Positions 42,097 to 50,906 of a stretch of 64,000 nucleotides of DNA are shown here, in pieces. The translations under genes and the position numbers were made by a program. The notes below the pieces were generated by a model that was not told where the DNA came from, did not search any database, and saw only the letters and a program-made list of their open reading frames with translations. Origin of the DNA: Amycolatopsis pithecellobii (GTDB taxonomy: Bacteria; Actinomycetota; Actinomycetes; Mycobacteriales; Pseudonocardiaceae); NCBI RefSeq assembly GCF_009707865.1, contig NZ_WMBA01000001.1:1-64000 (forward strand), given 5' to 3'. Position 1 is the first letter of the stretch. Each line of letters starts with the position of its first letter.

Positions 42097-43419
42097 ATGT
42101 CCGTCTCCACCACACCGCCAAGCCGGTCGCGCCGCGTCGCGCTCGCCGGCCTGATCGGCACGACCATCGAGTGGTACGACTTCTTCATCTACGGCTCGGC
42201 CGCCGCCCTGGTGTTCAGCCGCCAGTTCTTCCCGAGTGCCTCACCCGCAGCCGGTGCGCTGGCCGCCCTGTCGACCTTCGCGGTCGGCTTCGTGGCCCGC
42301 CCGGTCGGCGGGGCACTGATGGGGCACTTCGGGGACCGGATCGGCAGGCGCAGCATGCTGGTGCTCTCGCTGCTGATCATGGGTGTCGGCACGGTGCTCA
42401 TCGGGCTCCTTCCGAACTACGCCACGATCGGCATTGCCGCCCCGATCCTGCTCGTCGTGCTGCGGTTCTGCCAGGGGCTCGGCGTTGGCGGCGAATGGGG
42501 CGGTGCCACGTTGCTCGCCCTCGAACACGCCGCACCGGCGCGGCGCACACTGCACAGCTCACTGCCCCAGGTCGGACTGCCGCTCGGGGTCGTCCTCGGC
42601 AGCCTGGTCCTGCTGGCCGTGCGCCTGGCGACCGGGGATGCCGCCTTCGCCGCGTGGGGCTGGCGGATCCCGTTCCTGGTAAGCGCAGTGCTCGTCGTGT
42701 TCGGCCTGGTCCTGCGGCTGAAACTGGACGAGAGCCCGGAGTTCCGGCAACTGCGGGCGCGCCGCGAAATCCACCGGGCGCCGCTGGCGGAAGTGTTCCG
42801 CGTCCCGCGCACCTGGATTCCGGCCGCGGGACTGAACGTCCTGGCGTCCGCGCTGGGGAACGTGCTGCTCGTCTTCACCCTGGCCTACGTCGCGGCCGAA
42901 CGACTGATCTCCTCGTCCGCCATGCTCGCCGTGACCATCGTCAGCGCGCTGGTCTGGGCCGCCGCGATCCCGCTTTCGGCCCTGCTCGCTGGGCGCCTGG
43001 GCCGCCGCCGGGTCATCGTCTCCGCCGTCGTGCTGCTGACGGTGTGGTCGTTCCCGTACTTCTGGCTCCTCGACACCGGCACGGCCGCCGGAGCGCTGCT
43101 CGCCTGCGCCGTCGCGGGCTTCGGTATCGGGCTGGCCTCCGGTCCCTACGGTGCGTTCATCTCCGAGGCGTTCCCGCCCGCCATCCGGTACAGCGGATCG
43201 TCGGTGGCCTACGGCATCGGCAGCGTCCTCGGCGGGGCGATCGCGCCGATCGTCGCCACGCTCCTGCACACCGCCACCGGCGGGGCCGCGGCCATCTCCG
43301 CCTACCTCGTCCTGTCCGGAGTGGTGAGTCTCGCCGCGAGCCTGACCCTGCGCAGCCCCCACCCCGGGTCCACCGAGACCCGCTCCGAAACCGAATCGCT
43401 CCTGGAAGGGAAGGCCTGA
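42097..43419 (+). CDS. MFS metabolite:H+ symporter (ShiA/ProP-like)
   Basis: This is a 440-residue, 12-span major facilitator. It starts with TTIEWYDFFIYGSAAALVF and has the loop 2-3 motif GHFGDRIGRRSMLV, typical of the metabolite:H+ symporter family that takes up shikimate, dicarboxylates or aromatic acids. A second acidic loop appears after span 6 (LKLDESPEFRQL). It is the importer of the operon. The ATG follows GAGGAGAG by a few bases, 27 bases after the DapA-like gene. Confidence 0.9.
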   Translation: MSVSTTPPSRSRRVALAGLIGTTIEWYDFFIYGSAAALVFSRQFFPSASPAAGALAALSTFAVGFVARPVGGALMGHFGDRIGRRSMLVLSLLIMGVGTVLIGLLPNYATIGIAAPILLVVLRFCQGLGVGGEWGGATLLALEHAAPARRTLHSSLPQVGLPLGVVLGSLVLLAVRLATGDAAFAAWGWRIPFLVSAVLVVFGLVLRLKLDESPEFRQLRARREIHRAPLAEVFRVPRTWIPAAGLNVLASALGNVLLVFTLAYVAAERLISSSAMLAVTIVSALVWAAAIPLSALLAGRLGRRRVIVSAVVLLTVWSFPYFWLLDTGTAAGALLACAVAGFGIGLASGPYGAFISEAFPPAIRYSGSSVAYGIGSVLGGAIAPIVATLLHTATGGAAAISAYLVLSGVVSLAASLTLRSPHPGSTETRSETESLLEGKA

Positions 43420-44543
43420 TGACCATCACCAACACCGGACTCACCAGCTCCACGCGGATGATCGACGTGAGTGACGAACCCGCAGCGATCCCACAGCCGT
43501 GGGCGCCGGTGAAGATCACCCGCGCGGAGATCGAAGCGCAGATCGAGCGGCTTGCCGCGGCCCCGCGACCGGCCACCGGCCGCCGTGCCGCGCGCATCGT
43601 GCACCCGTCGGCGACCACGCCGGGACTCGGCCTGGCGCCGGGCATCTCCGTCACGATCGAGGTGCTCAACCCCGGCGAGTCGACCGCGCCACTGCGGGAG
43701 AACGCCCACCGGGTGGAGATCGGCATCGCCGGCAGCGGGCGGATCGAGGTGGGTGGCACCACCATCCCCTTCGCCCACCTCGATGTCGCCAACATCCCGT
43801 CGATGAAACCGTTCCGCTTCCACAACGACTCCGGTGCGGTGTGGGCGCGGCTGAGCTACTCGAACGCGCCGCTGCTGGAGAAACTCGGCGTGCACTACGC
43901 CGAGGACCTGCCGCGGACCTGGCAGCCCGCGGCCGGTGGGGACGGGAACGTGCGCGACGAGGTCTACACCCGGGGCACCGCGCCCGACATCGCCATCGGC
44001 GACCGGGGCGCCCGCCTGCGGGGTTACGAGTTCCTCGTCGACATCGAGGTCGTCGACTCCCGCCCCCTGCACTGGCCGTGGGCGGAGATCGCACCGCACC
44101 TGTCGCAGGAGGCCGGTGACGGTAAGCGCACGATCATGGCCCTCTACAACCCGGCGACCCAGCGGCGGCAGGGCGCGACGCACAACTTCTTCGTCACGGC
44201 GTCGGTCATGCCGCCCGGCCTGCCACCGCGGCCGCGCGGACGCGGGCACCGGCACTCGTCCGTGGCGATCAACTACCACTTCGCCGGGTCCGGCGTGAGC
44301 ACAGTGGACGGCCACGACATCGCATGGGAAGCGGGTGACCTCCTGCTGTCGGCGCCGGGCTGGCGGGAGCACGCGCACTACCAGGGACCGGACGGACTCG
44401 GTGTCTACACGGTCCAGGACCACCCGCTGCAGATCGGGATGGAAGCCCTGGTGTGGCAGGAAGATCTGGACGGGCCCGTCCTCGCGCTGGGGTCGGAGGC
44501 GGGGCAGACCGGGTACGTCGGCCCGCGGGAGACGGGGAAGTGA
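43419..44543 (+). CDS. Gentisate-1,2-dioxygenase-like bicupin
   Basis: The 374-residue protein has two cupin domains like gentisate and salicylate dioxygenases. Unusually, the metal-binding set is in the C-terminal cupin: His277 and His279 in GRGHRHSSVAINYHFAGSG and His318/His320 in GWREHAHY. The N-terminal cupin (ENAHRVEIGIAGSGRIEV) lacks the paired histidines. Classical gentisate dioxygenases carry the iron in the N-terminal cupin. It probably performs extradiol-type ring cleavage of a hydroxylated aromatic acid. The ATG overlaps the transporter stop by one base (TGATG). Confidence 0.8.
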   Translation: MTITNTGLTSSTRMIDVSDEPAAIPQPWAPVKITRAEIEAQIERLAAAPRPATGRRAARIVHPSATTPGLGLAPGISVTIEVLNPGESTAPLRENAHRVEIGIAGSGRIEVGGTTIPFAHLDVANIPSMKPFRFHNDSGAVWARLSYSNAPLLEKLGVHYAEDLPRTWQPAAGGDGNVRDEVYTRGTAPDIAIGDRGARLRGYEFLVDIEVVDSRPLHWPWAEIAPHLSQEAGDGKRTIMALYNPATQRRQGATHNFFVTASVMPPGLPPRPRGRGHRHSSVAINYHFAGSGVSTVDGHDIAWEAGDLLLSAPGWREHAHYQGPDGLGVYTVQDHPLQIGMEALVWQEDLDGPVLALGSEAGQTGYVGPRETGK

Positions 44544-45733
44544 CCGGCGTGCCGGCTCCCATCACGGACTTCGACCCCTACGACCCCGCTCTCACCGAAC
44601 CGACCGTGTGGGCGGCCTACGCCGCCGCCCGCGCGGCCGGCTCGGTCGTCCGGTCGCGGGCGCGGGGCGGGTTCTGGCTGGCCACTCGCTACGACGACGT
44701 CCGCGCCGCGCTGCGCGACCCCGCCACCTACTCCTCGGCCTCCGGGCACCGCCTCCCAGTCAACGGCACCCAGCGGGCGATCCCCATCGACTTCGACCCG
44801 CCTCTGCACACCGCGTACCGCCGGCTGATGACCGAGGCGCTGTCGCCCGCACGAGTCCGGCAGCTCACCCCGTTCCTGGAGCGGACCGTGCGGGACCTCG
44901 TCGCGGAGTTCGCCGCGGCCGGCGGCGGGGACTTCGTCCGTGCGGTCGCGCTGCCCCTGCCACTGCAGGTACTGGCCGAGGTCGTCGGGTTCTCGGCAGG
45001 CACGGTGCAGCAGTTCCGGGAGCTCACCGAGGACATGTGGAGCAGGCTTGCCGCCGAGGACGACACCGTCGACTTCGCGGCGATCGACCGACGCATCCAC
45101 GACCTGATGCACCACGAACTCGCCGAGCACCGGACGGCCCGGCCGGACGACTTCGTCACGAGGCTGCTCGACGCCGAGGTCGACGGGCGCGTGCTCGAGC
45201 CGGAGGAACAGGCCGGCATCCTCGCGACCTTCGCGGTAGCCGGGCACGAGACGACGATGAACTCCGCCAGTTCACTGGTCCACCTCCTGGCCGAGCACCC
45301 GGACCTGCAGGACCGGTTGCGCGCCCACCCCGCCCTCGCTCCCCGGTACGTGGAGGAGATGGTGCGGTTGCGCAGCCCGGCGCAGGGCGCGGCGAGGCGC
45401 ACCGCGTGCCCTGCCGATCTGGGCGGAACACAGGTGGCCGAGGGCGATGCGGTGCTGCTGGCGCTGGCTGCCGCGAACCGCGACCCCGCCCGGTTCCCGG
45501 ACCCGGATCGCTTCGCCCCGGACCGCGACACGCGTGGCCACCTCGGCTTCGGCTGGGGGATCCACCAGTGCCTCGGCGCCCCGCTGGCCCGCGCCGAACT
45601 GGCGATCCTGCTCACCACCCTGTGCGCGTACCCGCCGCTGCGCGCGGCCGGGGCGCCGACCTGGAGTGGGCTGCGGGGCGGTTCCCACTTCGGCCCCGCC
45701 ACGCTGCCCGTCCGATTCGAGGAGAGCCCGTGA
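44540..45733 (+). CDS. Cytochrome P450 (catabolic operon)
   Basis: This 397-residue P450 has a canonical I-helix FAVAGHETTMNSA, a K-helix ExxR in EEMVRLRS and the haem loop FGWGIHQCLGAPLAR. It is followed directly by its own ferredoxin and ferredoxin reductase, giving a complete class I electron chain. The likely job is ring or side-chain hydroxylation of the operon's substrate, or O/N-dealkylation. GTG start overlapping the dioxygenase by four bases. Confidence 0.92.
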   Translation: MTGVPAPITDFDPYDPALTEPTVWAAYAAARAAGSVVRSRARGGFWLATRYDDVRAALRDPATYSSASGHRLPVNGTQRAIPIDFDPPLHTAYRRLMTEALSPARVRQLTPFLERTVRDLVAEFAAAGGGDFVRAVALPLPLQVLAEVVGFSAGTVQQFRELTEDMWSRLAAEDDTVDFAAIDRRIHDLMHHELAEHRTARPDDFVTRLLDAEVDGRVLEPEEQAGILATFAVAGHETTMNSASSLVHLLAEHPDLQDRLRAHPALAPRYVEEMVRLRSPAQGAARRTACPADLGGTQVAEGDAVLLALAAANRDPARFPDPDRFAPDRDTRGHLGFGWGIHQCLGAPLARAELAILLTTLCAYPPLRAAGAPTWSGLRGGSHFGPATLPVRFEESP

Positions 45734-45933
45734 CCTACCGGATCGAAGTGGACGCCGACCTGTGCAGCGGCTACGGCAACTGCGTCGTCGCGGCTCCCGA
45801 CGTGTTCGACCTCGACCCGGGCACGAACCTCGCCATCGTTAAGCCGGGCCGCCCGTTGCTCGCCGACGACGCGGCGCTGCGCGAGGCCGAGGCGGACTGT
45901 CCGGCGCGCGCGATCAGGCTCACGCGCCGATGA
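45730..45933 (+). CDS. [3Fe-4S]-type ferredoxin
   Basis: This 67-residue ferredoxin has three cluster cysteines: Cys12 and Cys18 in LCSGYGNC and Cys57 in ADCPARAI. Three ligands with C-x5-C spacing are the pattern of actinobacterial 3Fe-4S ferredoxins that feed P450s. It overlaps the P450 and the reductase by four bases each. It carries electrons from the following reductase to the P450. Confidence 0.92.
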   Translation: MTYRIEVDADLCSGYGNCVVAAPDVFDLDPGTNLAIVKPGRPLLADDAALREAEADCPARAIRLTRR

Positions 45934-47108
45934 GGGTCCCGACGGTCGTCGTCGGCGGTTCGGTGGCCGGGGTCCGGACCGTCCAGGCGCTGCGCGCCCG
46001 TGGTTACGAGGAGGACATCGTCCTCGTCGACCAGGAACCCGGCCCGCCCTACGACAAACCCGCGTTGTCGAAGGAGATCCTGACAGGGGCCGCCGCGGAG
46101 CCACCGGCACTGGCGGAGCTGGGCGACCTCGCCGTCGACCACCGTCCCGGGCTGGCCGCCACCGGGCTCGACCTGGCCGCACGGCGGCTGGTAACCGGCA
46201 GCGGATCGATCCCGTTCGGACGGCTCGTCATCGCGACCGGGTCGCGCCCGCGTCGGCTGCCCGCCCTCGAGGGCCGGGCCGGAGTCCACTACCTCCGTAC
46301 GCGTGCCGATGCGGCCTCGCTGCGCGCGGAGTTCACGCGCCGGCCACGGGTGGTCGTCGTGGGCGGCGGGTTCATCGGGGGAGAGGTGGCCTCGTCGGCG
46401 CGCGCGCTCGGGCTCGACGTCACCATCGTGGAAGCCGCGCCGCGGCTCCTGACCCGCCTGATGCCGCTCGAGGTGTCGGACCGGGTCGCCCGGCTGCACC
46501 GCGACCACGGCGTCCGCGTCCTGTGTGGACGGTCGGTGACCGGCTGCTTCGGCCGGGACCGCGTCGAGACGGTGGAACTCGGCGACGGCACCCGCCTCGA
46601 CGCCGATGTCGTGGTCGCCGGGATCGGCACGACACCGGCCACCGGCTGGCTGAGCGGATCCGGCCTCGTCCTCGACGACGGTGTCCGGTGCCGGCCGGAC
46701 CTGTCGGCCGACGGCGCGGACGGGGTCTGGGCCATCGGGGACTGCGCGCGGTGGTTCGACGTCGCCAGCAGCCGCCCGGTCCGCCTGGAGCACTGGACCG
46801 CCGCCCGCGAACAGGCAGCCTTCGTCGCCGGGGCGTTCACCGGTGACGGGGCCACCACGGCGTTCACCACGACCGGATACGTGTGGTCGGACCAACACGG
46901 GGTTCGGATCCAGCACGTGGGCCGGTGTGACGCCGCCACCACGACGTCGAGCAGCCCGGCCGGCGACGGCCGGGGCCTGCTCTTCGTGCACCACGACGGG
47001 GACGAGCCGGTCGGAGCCACCGCGTTCGACGCGCCGCGCGATCTGCTCGCCTTCCGGCGCCGCCTGACGTCCGCCACGGCGCCGATCACCGAGAGGACCC
47101 GAGGATGA
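45930..47108 (+). CDS. NAD(P)H-ferredoxin reductase (FAD)
   Basis: The 392-residue FAD/NAD reductase of the rubredoxin/putidaredoxin-reductase group begins VVVGGSVAGVRTVQALRARG, with the FAD-contact DKPALSKEIL, the NAD-binding VVVVGGGFIGGEVASSARAL and the second FAD motif GVWAIGDCARWF. It completes the P450-ferredoxin chain. It has a C-terminal reductase domain (VWSDQHGVRIQHVG). ATG inside the ferredoxin stop. Confidence 0.92.
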   Translation: MRVPTVVVGGSVAGVRTVQALRARGYEEDIVLVDQEPGPPYDKPALSKEILTGAAAEPPALAELGDLAVDHRPGLAATGLDLAARRLVTGSGSIPFGRLVIATGSRPRRLPALEGRAGVHYLRTRADAASLRAEFTRRPRVVVVGGGFIGGEVASSARALGLDVTIVEAAPRLLTRLMPLEVSDRVARLHRDHGVRVLCGRSVTGCFGRDRVETVELGDGTRLDADVVVAGIGTTPATGWLSGSGLVLDDGVRCRPDLSADGADGVWAIGDCARWFDVASSRPVRLEHWTAAREQAAFVAGAFTGDGATTAFTTTGYVWSDQHGVRIQHVGRCDAATTTSSSPAGDGRGLLFVHHDGDEPVGATAFDAPRDLLAFRRRLTSATAPITERTRG

Positions 47109-47629
47109 TCACGACGAGCAGGCCGGGCAGTTCCGGCCTCGACGAACACTCCCTGCGGACCGCGTTCGGCACCTGCCCGAGCGGTGTGGTCGCGGTCTGC
47201 GGCCTCGCTGCCGACGGACCCGTCGGCATGGCGGTGAGCACGTTCGTGCCGGTGTCGATGACCCCGCCGCTCGCGGCGATCTGCGTGCAGCGCACGTCGC
47301 GAACGTGGGCGGTCCTGCGCACGCTGCCGGCACTCGGCATCAGCGTGCTCGCGGACGGTCACGAACACGCCGCCCGCGCGCTGGCCGCCAAGGACGGTGA
47401 CCGGTTCGCGGGCCTCGCGACCGACACGACCGCGGATGGTGCCGTGCACGTCCTCGGCGGGCCGACGCGCTTCGTGTGCTCGCTGGAGGCCGAGACCGAG
47501 GCGGGTGACCACCTGATCGCCACGCTGCGGGTCCACACTGCGCGCGCCGAGCCTGCCATCGACCCGCTGGTGTTCCACCGCAGCGGGTTCGCCCGCGTCA
47601 GCCGGCAGCGGGAAGGGTACGGCCGGTGA
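47105..47629 (+). CDS. Flavin reductase (HpaC-like)
   Basis: This 174-residue flavin reductase domain protein has the pattern LRTAFGTCPSGVVAVCG, then VSTFVPVSMTPPLAAICVQ and the conserved GDH motif in AGDHLIATL. It supplies reduced FMN or FAD to a separate monooxygenase, most likely the LLM enzyme at 38275, since both are in one operon. The start overlaps the ferredoxin reductase by four bases. Confidence 0.9.
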   Translation: MITTSRPGSSGLDEHSLRTAFGTCPSGVVAVCGLAADGPVGMAVSTFVPVSMTPPLAAICVQRTSRTWAVLRTLPALGISVLADGHEHAARALAAKDGDRFAGLATDTTADGAVHVLGGPTRFVCSLEAETEAGDHLIATLRVHTARAEPAIDPLVFHRSGFARVSRQREGYGR

Positions 47630-49185
47630 ACCTCGCTGAGATGTCGTTCGAACCCCTGACCCCAACGGCGTTCCTGGACCGGGCCAGGGCCGCCCACGGC
47701 GACCGGATCGCGGTGATCGACGGGCCGCTGCGCTGGACCTATGCCGAGCTGCACGACCGGTCGTCGCGTCTCGCGGGCGGCCTCGCCCCGCTCGCCGGGG
47801 ATCGGCCGGTCGCGGTGCTCGCGCCGAACTCCCACGTCATGCTCGAGGCGCATTTCGGGATTCCCTGGTCCGGAGCGCCCTTGCTGACCCTCAACACCCG
47901 TTTGTCAGCGCCCGAAATCGCCTACATCCTCGGGCACGCGAAGGCGGCCGTGCTCCTCCACGACCCGGTGGCCGACGACCTCGTGGACGCGGTGCTCACC
48001 CAACTGCCCGAGCCCCCGGTTCGGATTCGCGCCGGCGAGGAGTACGAAGCCCTGCTCGTCTCCGCCGAACCGCTGAACCGGCGCCCGCGTGACGAGCGTG
48101 GCCTCCTGTCGATCAACTACACCTCGGGCACGACCGGGCGTCCGAAGGGGGTGATGTACCACCACCGCGGCGCCTACCTGCAGGCGCTGGCGATGGTCGC
48201 GCATACCGGGCTCTCCCCGAGTTCGGTGCACCTGTGGACCCTGCCGATGTTCCACTGCAACGGCTGGTGCTTCCCGTGGGCGGTCACCGCTGCCGCGGCG
48301 ACGCACGTGTGCCTGCCGCGCGTCGATCCCGCGGAGGCATGGCGCCTGATCCGGTCGGAAGGTGTCACCCACCTCGAAGGCGCGCCCACGGTGCTGTCGA
48401 TGCTGGCGTACGCGCCGGATGCCCGGCGCGTCGACACCACGATCCGCATCGCGACCGGCGGCGCGCCACCATCACCGGCGATCCTGCGCCGGATGGGCGA
48501 ACTTGGCTTCGACGTCACCCACCTGTACGGGCTGACCGAGACCTACGGGCCGGCGATGCTGTGCGATTGGCGCCCGGAATGGGACGACCTGGACGACGCG
48601 ACCCGCGCGCGGCTACGGGCCCGCCAGGGGGTCGGGAACATGATCGCCTGCACCGCACGCGTGATCGCCGAAGACGGCGCGGACGTGCCCGCCGACGGCG
48701 TCACCACCGGGGAAATCGCCCTGCGCGGGAACAACGTCATGCTCGGCTATCTCGATGATGAGGAAGCGACGGCGGCCGCAGCCCCTGACGGGTGGCTGCG
48801 CACCGGTGACATCGGCGTGATCCACCCCGATGGGTACGTCGAACTGCGCGACCGCAGCAAGGACGTGATCATCTCCGGGGGCGAGAACATCGCCTCGGTG
48901 GAGGTGGAGCAGGCGATCGCGGAGCATCCGGCCGTGGTGGAGGTCGCGGTGATCGGCGTGCCGGACGACAAGTGGGGCGAGGTCCCCGCCGCGTACGTCA
49001 CCCTGCACGACGGCGCGAATGCCACCGAGGACGAGATCATCGCGCACGTGCGCGGCCGGCTGGCCCGGTTCAAGGCGCCGAAGTCGGTGACCTTCGGGGC
49101 CCTTCCGAAGACCTCGACCGGAAAAATCCAGAAGTACCTCCTGCGGGAGAAGGCCTGGGCCGGAACCAAGCGGCAGATCGGGTGA
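47626..49185 (+). CDS. Acyl-CoA synthetase (AMP-forming)
   Basis: The 519-residue ligase has the P-loop YTSGTTGRPKGVMYHHRG, LPMFHCNGW, YGLTETYGPAM and the C-terminal hinge motif DRSKDVIISGGENIASVEVE, with the catalytic lysine in PKTSTGKIQKYLLRE. It is most like medium-chain or aryl acyl-CoA ligases (FadD/DmdB-like). As the last gene of the operon it probably converts a carboxylic acid, either the substrate or a ring-cleavage product, to its CoA ester. GTG start overlapping the flavin reductase. Confidence 0.9.
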   Translation: MNLAEMSFEPLTPTAFLDRARAAHGDRIAVIDGPLRWTYAELHDRSSRLAGGLAPLAGDRPVAVLAPNSHVMLEAHFGIPWSGAPLLTLNTRLSAPEIAYILGHAKAAVLLHDPVADDLVDAVLTQLPEPPVRIRAGEEYEALLVSAEPLNRRPRDERGLLSINYTSGTTGRPKGVMYHHRGAYLQALAMVAHTGLSPSSVHLWTLPMFHCNGWCFPWAVTAAAATHVCLPRVDPAEAWRLIRSEGVTHLEGAPTVLSMLAYAPDARRVDTTIRIATGGAPPSPAILRRMGELGFDVTHLYGLTETYGPAMLCDWRPEWDDLDDATRARLRARQGVGNMIACTARVIAEDGADVPADGVTTGEIALRGNNVMLGYLDDEEATAAAAPDGWLRTGDIGVIHPDGYVELRDRSKDVIISGGENIASVEVEQAIAEHPAVVEVAVIGVPDDKWGEVPAAYVTLHDGANATEDEIIAHVRGRLARFKAPKSVTFGALPKTSTGKIQKYLLREKAWAGTKRQIG

Positions 49186-49471
49186 GTACGGCTTTCGGGG
49201 CAACGCGGCGTGCTCCGTCCCAGCAGCACGTGGCGCGGCCAAATCGGACGGATGCCCTGCCGTCAACGCGCGTCATGCCGTGACGCATCGATGCGTCACG
49301 CAGACTTCCTGAGCTCGCCGGCTTCGCACGTCCGAGCTCGCCGGCGGGAGCGCCGGAGCACGACTGCGGATCCTCGCACGCACGCGGCACCTGAGCCTGC
49401 TGGGGCGGCCCGATGTGTTGCCGGTGGTCGCCGCGCACTTCGCCGGAGGACCGCGGTGACGGAACCGTTGC
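49186..49471. other. Intergenic/decayed sequence after the catabolic operon
   Basis: No intact gene is visible. A stretch around 49371-49450 reads LARTRHLSLLGRPDVLPVVAAHFAGGPR with good codon use, then stops, and may be part of a decayed protein I cannot identify. Confidence 0.4.
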
Positions 49472-49670
49472 TGAGCCTGCGCTCCCACCTTGCGGCCATC
49501 GAGGGGTTCGGTGGGTGCGCACACTGCGCGGGGTGCGCACTCGGACTTGGCGGCGGCATCGCGGAGCTGAGCTATCGCATGGACCCGCCACCGTGGTGCT
49601 GTTCGACGAGATTCCCGGCTACACGCCGGGGCTGCGGGTGCTTACCTCGGCTTCTCGTGGAGTGACGCGG
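49472..49670 (+). pseudogene. UbiD-family decarboxylase N-terminal remnant
   Basis: Pieces in different frames read SLRSHLAAIEGFG, GIAELSYR and PATVVLFDEIPGYTPGLRVL followed by TSASRG. This is the order and style of the UbiD/vanillate-decarboxylase N-terminus (LRxxL, then GPAxLFDxIxGYxxGxRVL). Frameshifts and the abrupt change into a TetR fragment show it is broken. UbiD enzymes decarboxylate aromatic acids, in keeping with the preceding aromatic-type operon. Confidence 0.5.
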
Positions 49671-49671
49671 C

Positions 49672-50041
49672 TGTGCTCGATGGGCTCAACGAGCGGGGCT
49701 ACGCGGGCGTCACTTATGACGGTGGCGCGGTGTGTGCGGACACCAGCCGACCGGTGCTCTACCGCCGTTGGGCGACCAAGGCCGAAATGGTGCTTGCCGC
49801 CGTGATCGCCTCCCGGTTGGCTCTCCCGGTGGGGTGCGGACATGGTCGCCTCGGTGGTCGCACGAGCCCGTGCCCGTGGCGAGATCGGTCCGGCGCAGCT
49901 GCCACGCGAGGTGCTGGCCCTGCCGTTCGACCTGGCTCGGCACGAGCTGACGTTCCGGGCACCCTTCCGGAGGAGCGGATCGCCGCCATCGTCGGCGTCA
50001 TCGTGGTTGCTTTGGTCGAGCTCTACACCGGCTCAAGCTGA
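49672..50041 (+). pseudogene. TetR-family regulator remnant
   Basis: The N-terminal part LDGLNERGYAGVTYDGGAVC then ADTSRPVLYRRWATKAEMVL is a TetR helix-turn-helix with damage between helices. After frame changes the C-terminal part continues as MVASVVARARARGEIGPAQL and PREVLALPFDLARHELTF, typical of TetR_C_16 proteins. The middle of the ligand domain is missing, and at least two frames are needed. It is not functional as it stands. Confidence 0.75.
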
Positions 50042-50091
50042 CCTGTGGAAATCGCAATTCCGCAGGTTGGTGCGCAATACCCATCCTTCGT

Positions 50092-50757
50092 TCACTGTGC
50101 CCGGTTTTCCGGAGGGCGGTGACTGGTTGTCTTCGGGGTGGCGTGGTGAAGTTCGTGGCGGATGCCTTTGAGCAGTAGCCGGATGCCGTAGTCGAAGCGT
50201 TCGGCAGGGTCGGCGTCGAACACTTTTGTGAGGGCGGTGTGGGCGTAGTCGGGATCGGGGTGCTGTATCAGGGCTCTTTTTCTGCTCGTCCAGTCACCGG
50301 TCGCCGAGAGTCGTGCTTGGGCTTGTTCTTCGATGCTGTGTCCCAGTACGTAGTAGCTGATGGCGAAGGCCGCCCATCCTGCTCGGTCGGCGGGGTGGCC
50401 GGCTGCCTGCAGAGTTTTGAGAATGGTGTTTTCGACCAGGCGAGTGTTGGGGCCGGTGACGTATGTGCCGGCCACCACCCGGGCGCCATCGCGATGGGCT
50501 AGAAGGGCGCTGCGTAGCCGTCCGGCGAGGAGGGCGAGCTTCTCGTCCCATGGCCCGTCCGGCAGGGGGGCAGCGACTGGTTCGAGGAGCCGGTCGGCCA
50601 TCGCGTCCAGAAGTGCTTCCTTGCTGGGGAAGTGCCGATACAGGGCCGGGCCCTGGACATTGAGTGCTGCGCCGAGTTTGCGGGTGGTCAGTCCATCGAG
50701 TCCTTCGTCGTCCAACAGCGCGATCGCCCCGTCCACCACGTCTGCTCGCCGCAACAC
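50092..50757 (-). CDS. TetR-type repressor (tetracycline-repressor C-domain class)
   Basis: The 221-residue protein has the helix-turn-helix LDGLTTRKLGAALNVQGPALYRHFPSKEAL and a ligand domain like that of classical TetR (DGARVVAGTYVTGPNTRLVENTI is its signature region). Class-defining features place it with TetR proteins that control drug efflux or modification. It diverges from the FAD monooxygenase at 51632, with a symmetrical operator-like site at 50820-50836 close to its own start. Likely a ligand-released repressor of itself and the rightward genes. Confidence 0.88.
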   Translation of the reverse strand: MLRRADVVDGAIALLDDEGLDGLTTRKLGAALNVQGPALYRHFPSKEALLDAMADRLLEPVAAPLPDGPWDEKLALLAGRLRSALLAHRDGARVVAGTYVTGPNTRLVENTILKTLQAAGHPADRAGWAAFAISYYVLGHSIEEQAQARLSATGDWTSRKRALIQHPDPDYAHTALTKVFDADPAERFDYGIRLLLKGIRHELHHATPKTTSHRPPENRAQ

Positions 50758-50819
50758 GCTCCCACGCTCCTTCTCGGTCTCGTTCCACCCTAGCTGTTGC
50801 GGTTAGCACTGTTCACTGT

Positions 50820-50836
50820 TACCGTTGATAACGGTA
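50820..50836. promoter_or_regulatory. Operator-like palindrome for the TetR at 50092-50757
   Basis: TACCGTT-GAT-AACGGTA is a perfect 7-bp inverted repeat with a three-base centre, 63 bases before the repressor start and in the divergent promoter region. Size and symmetry match TetR operators. Confidence 0.7.
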
Positions 50837-50906
50837 GTTGAGGCTAACCTAATGAAGCAGCCAGCGTGCTGCGCCGCTCGCCGGTTGCCGATCAAGGAGA
50901 GCGAAG

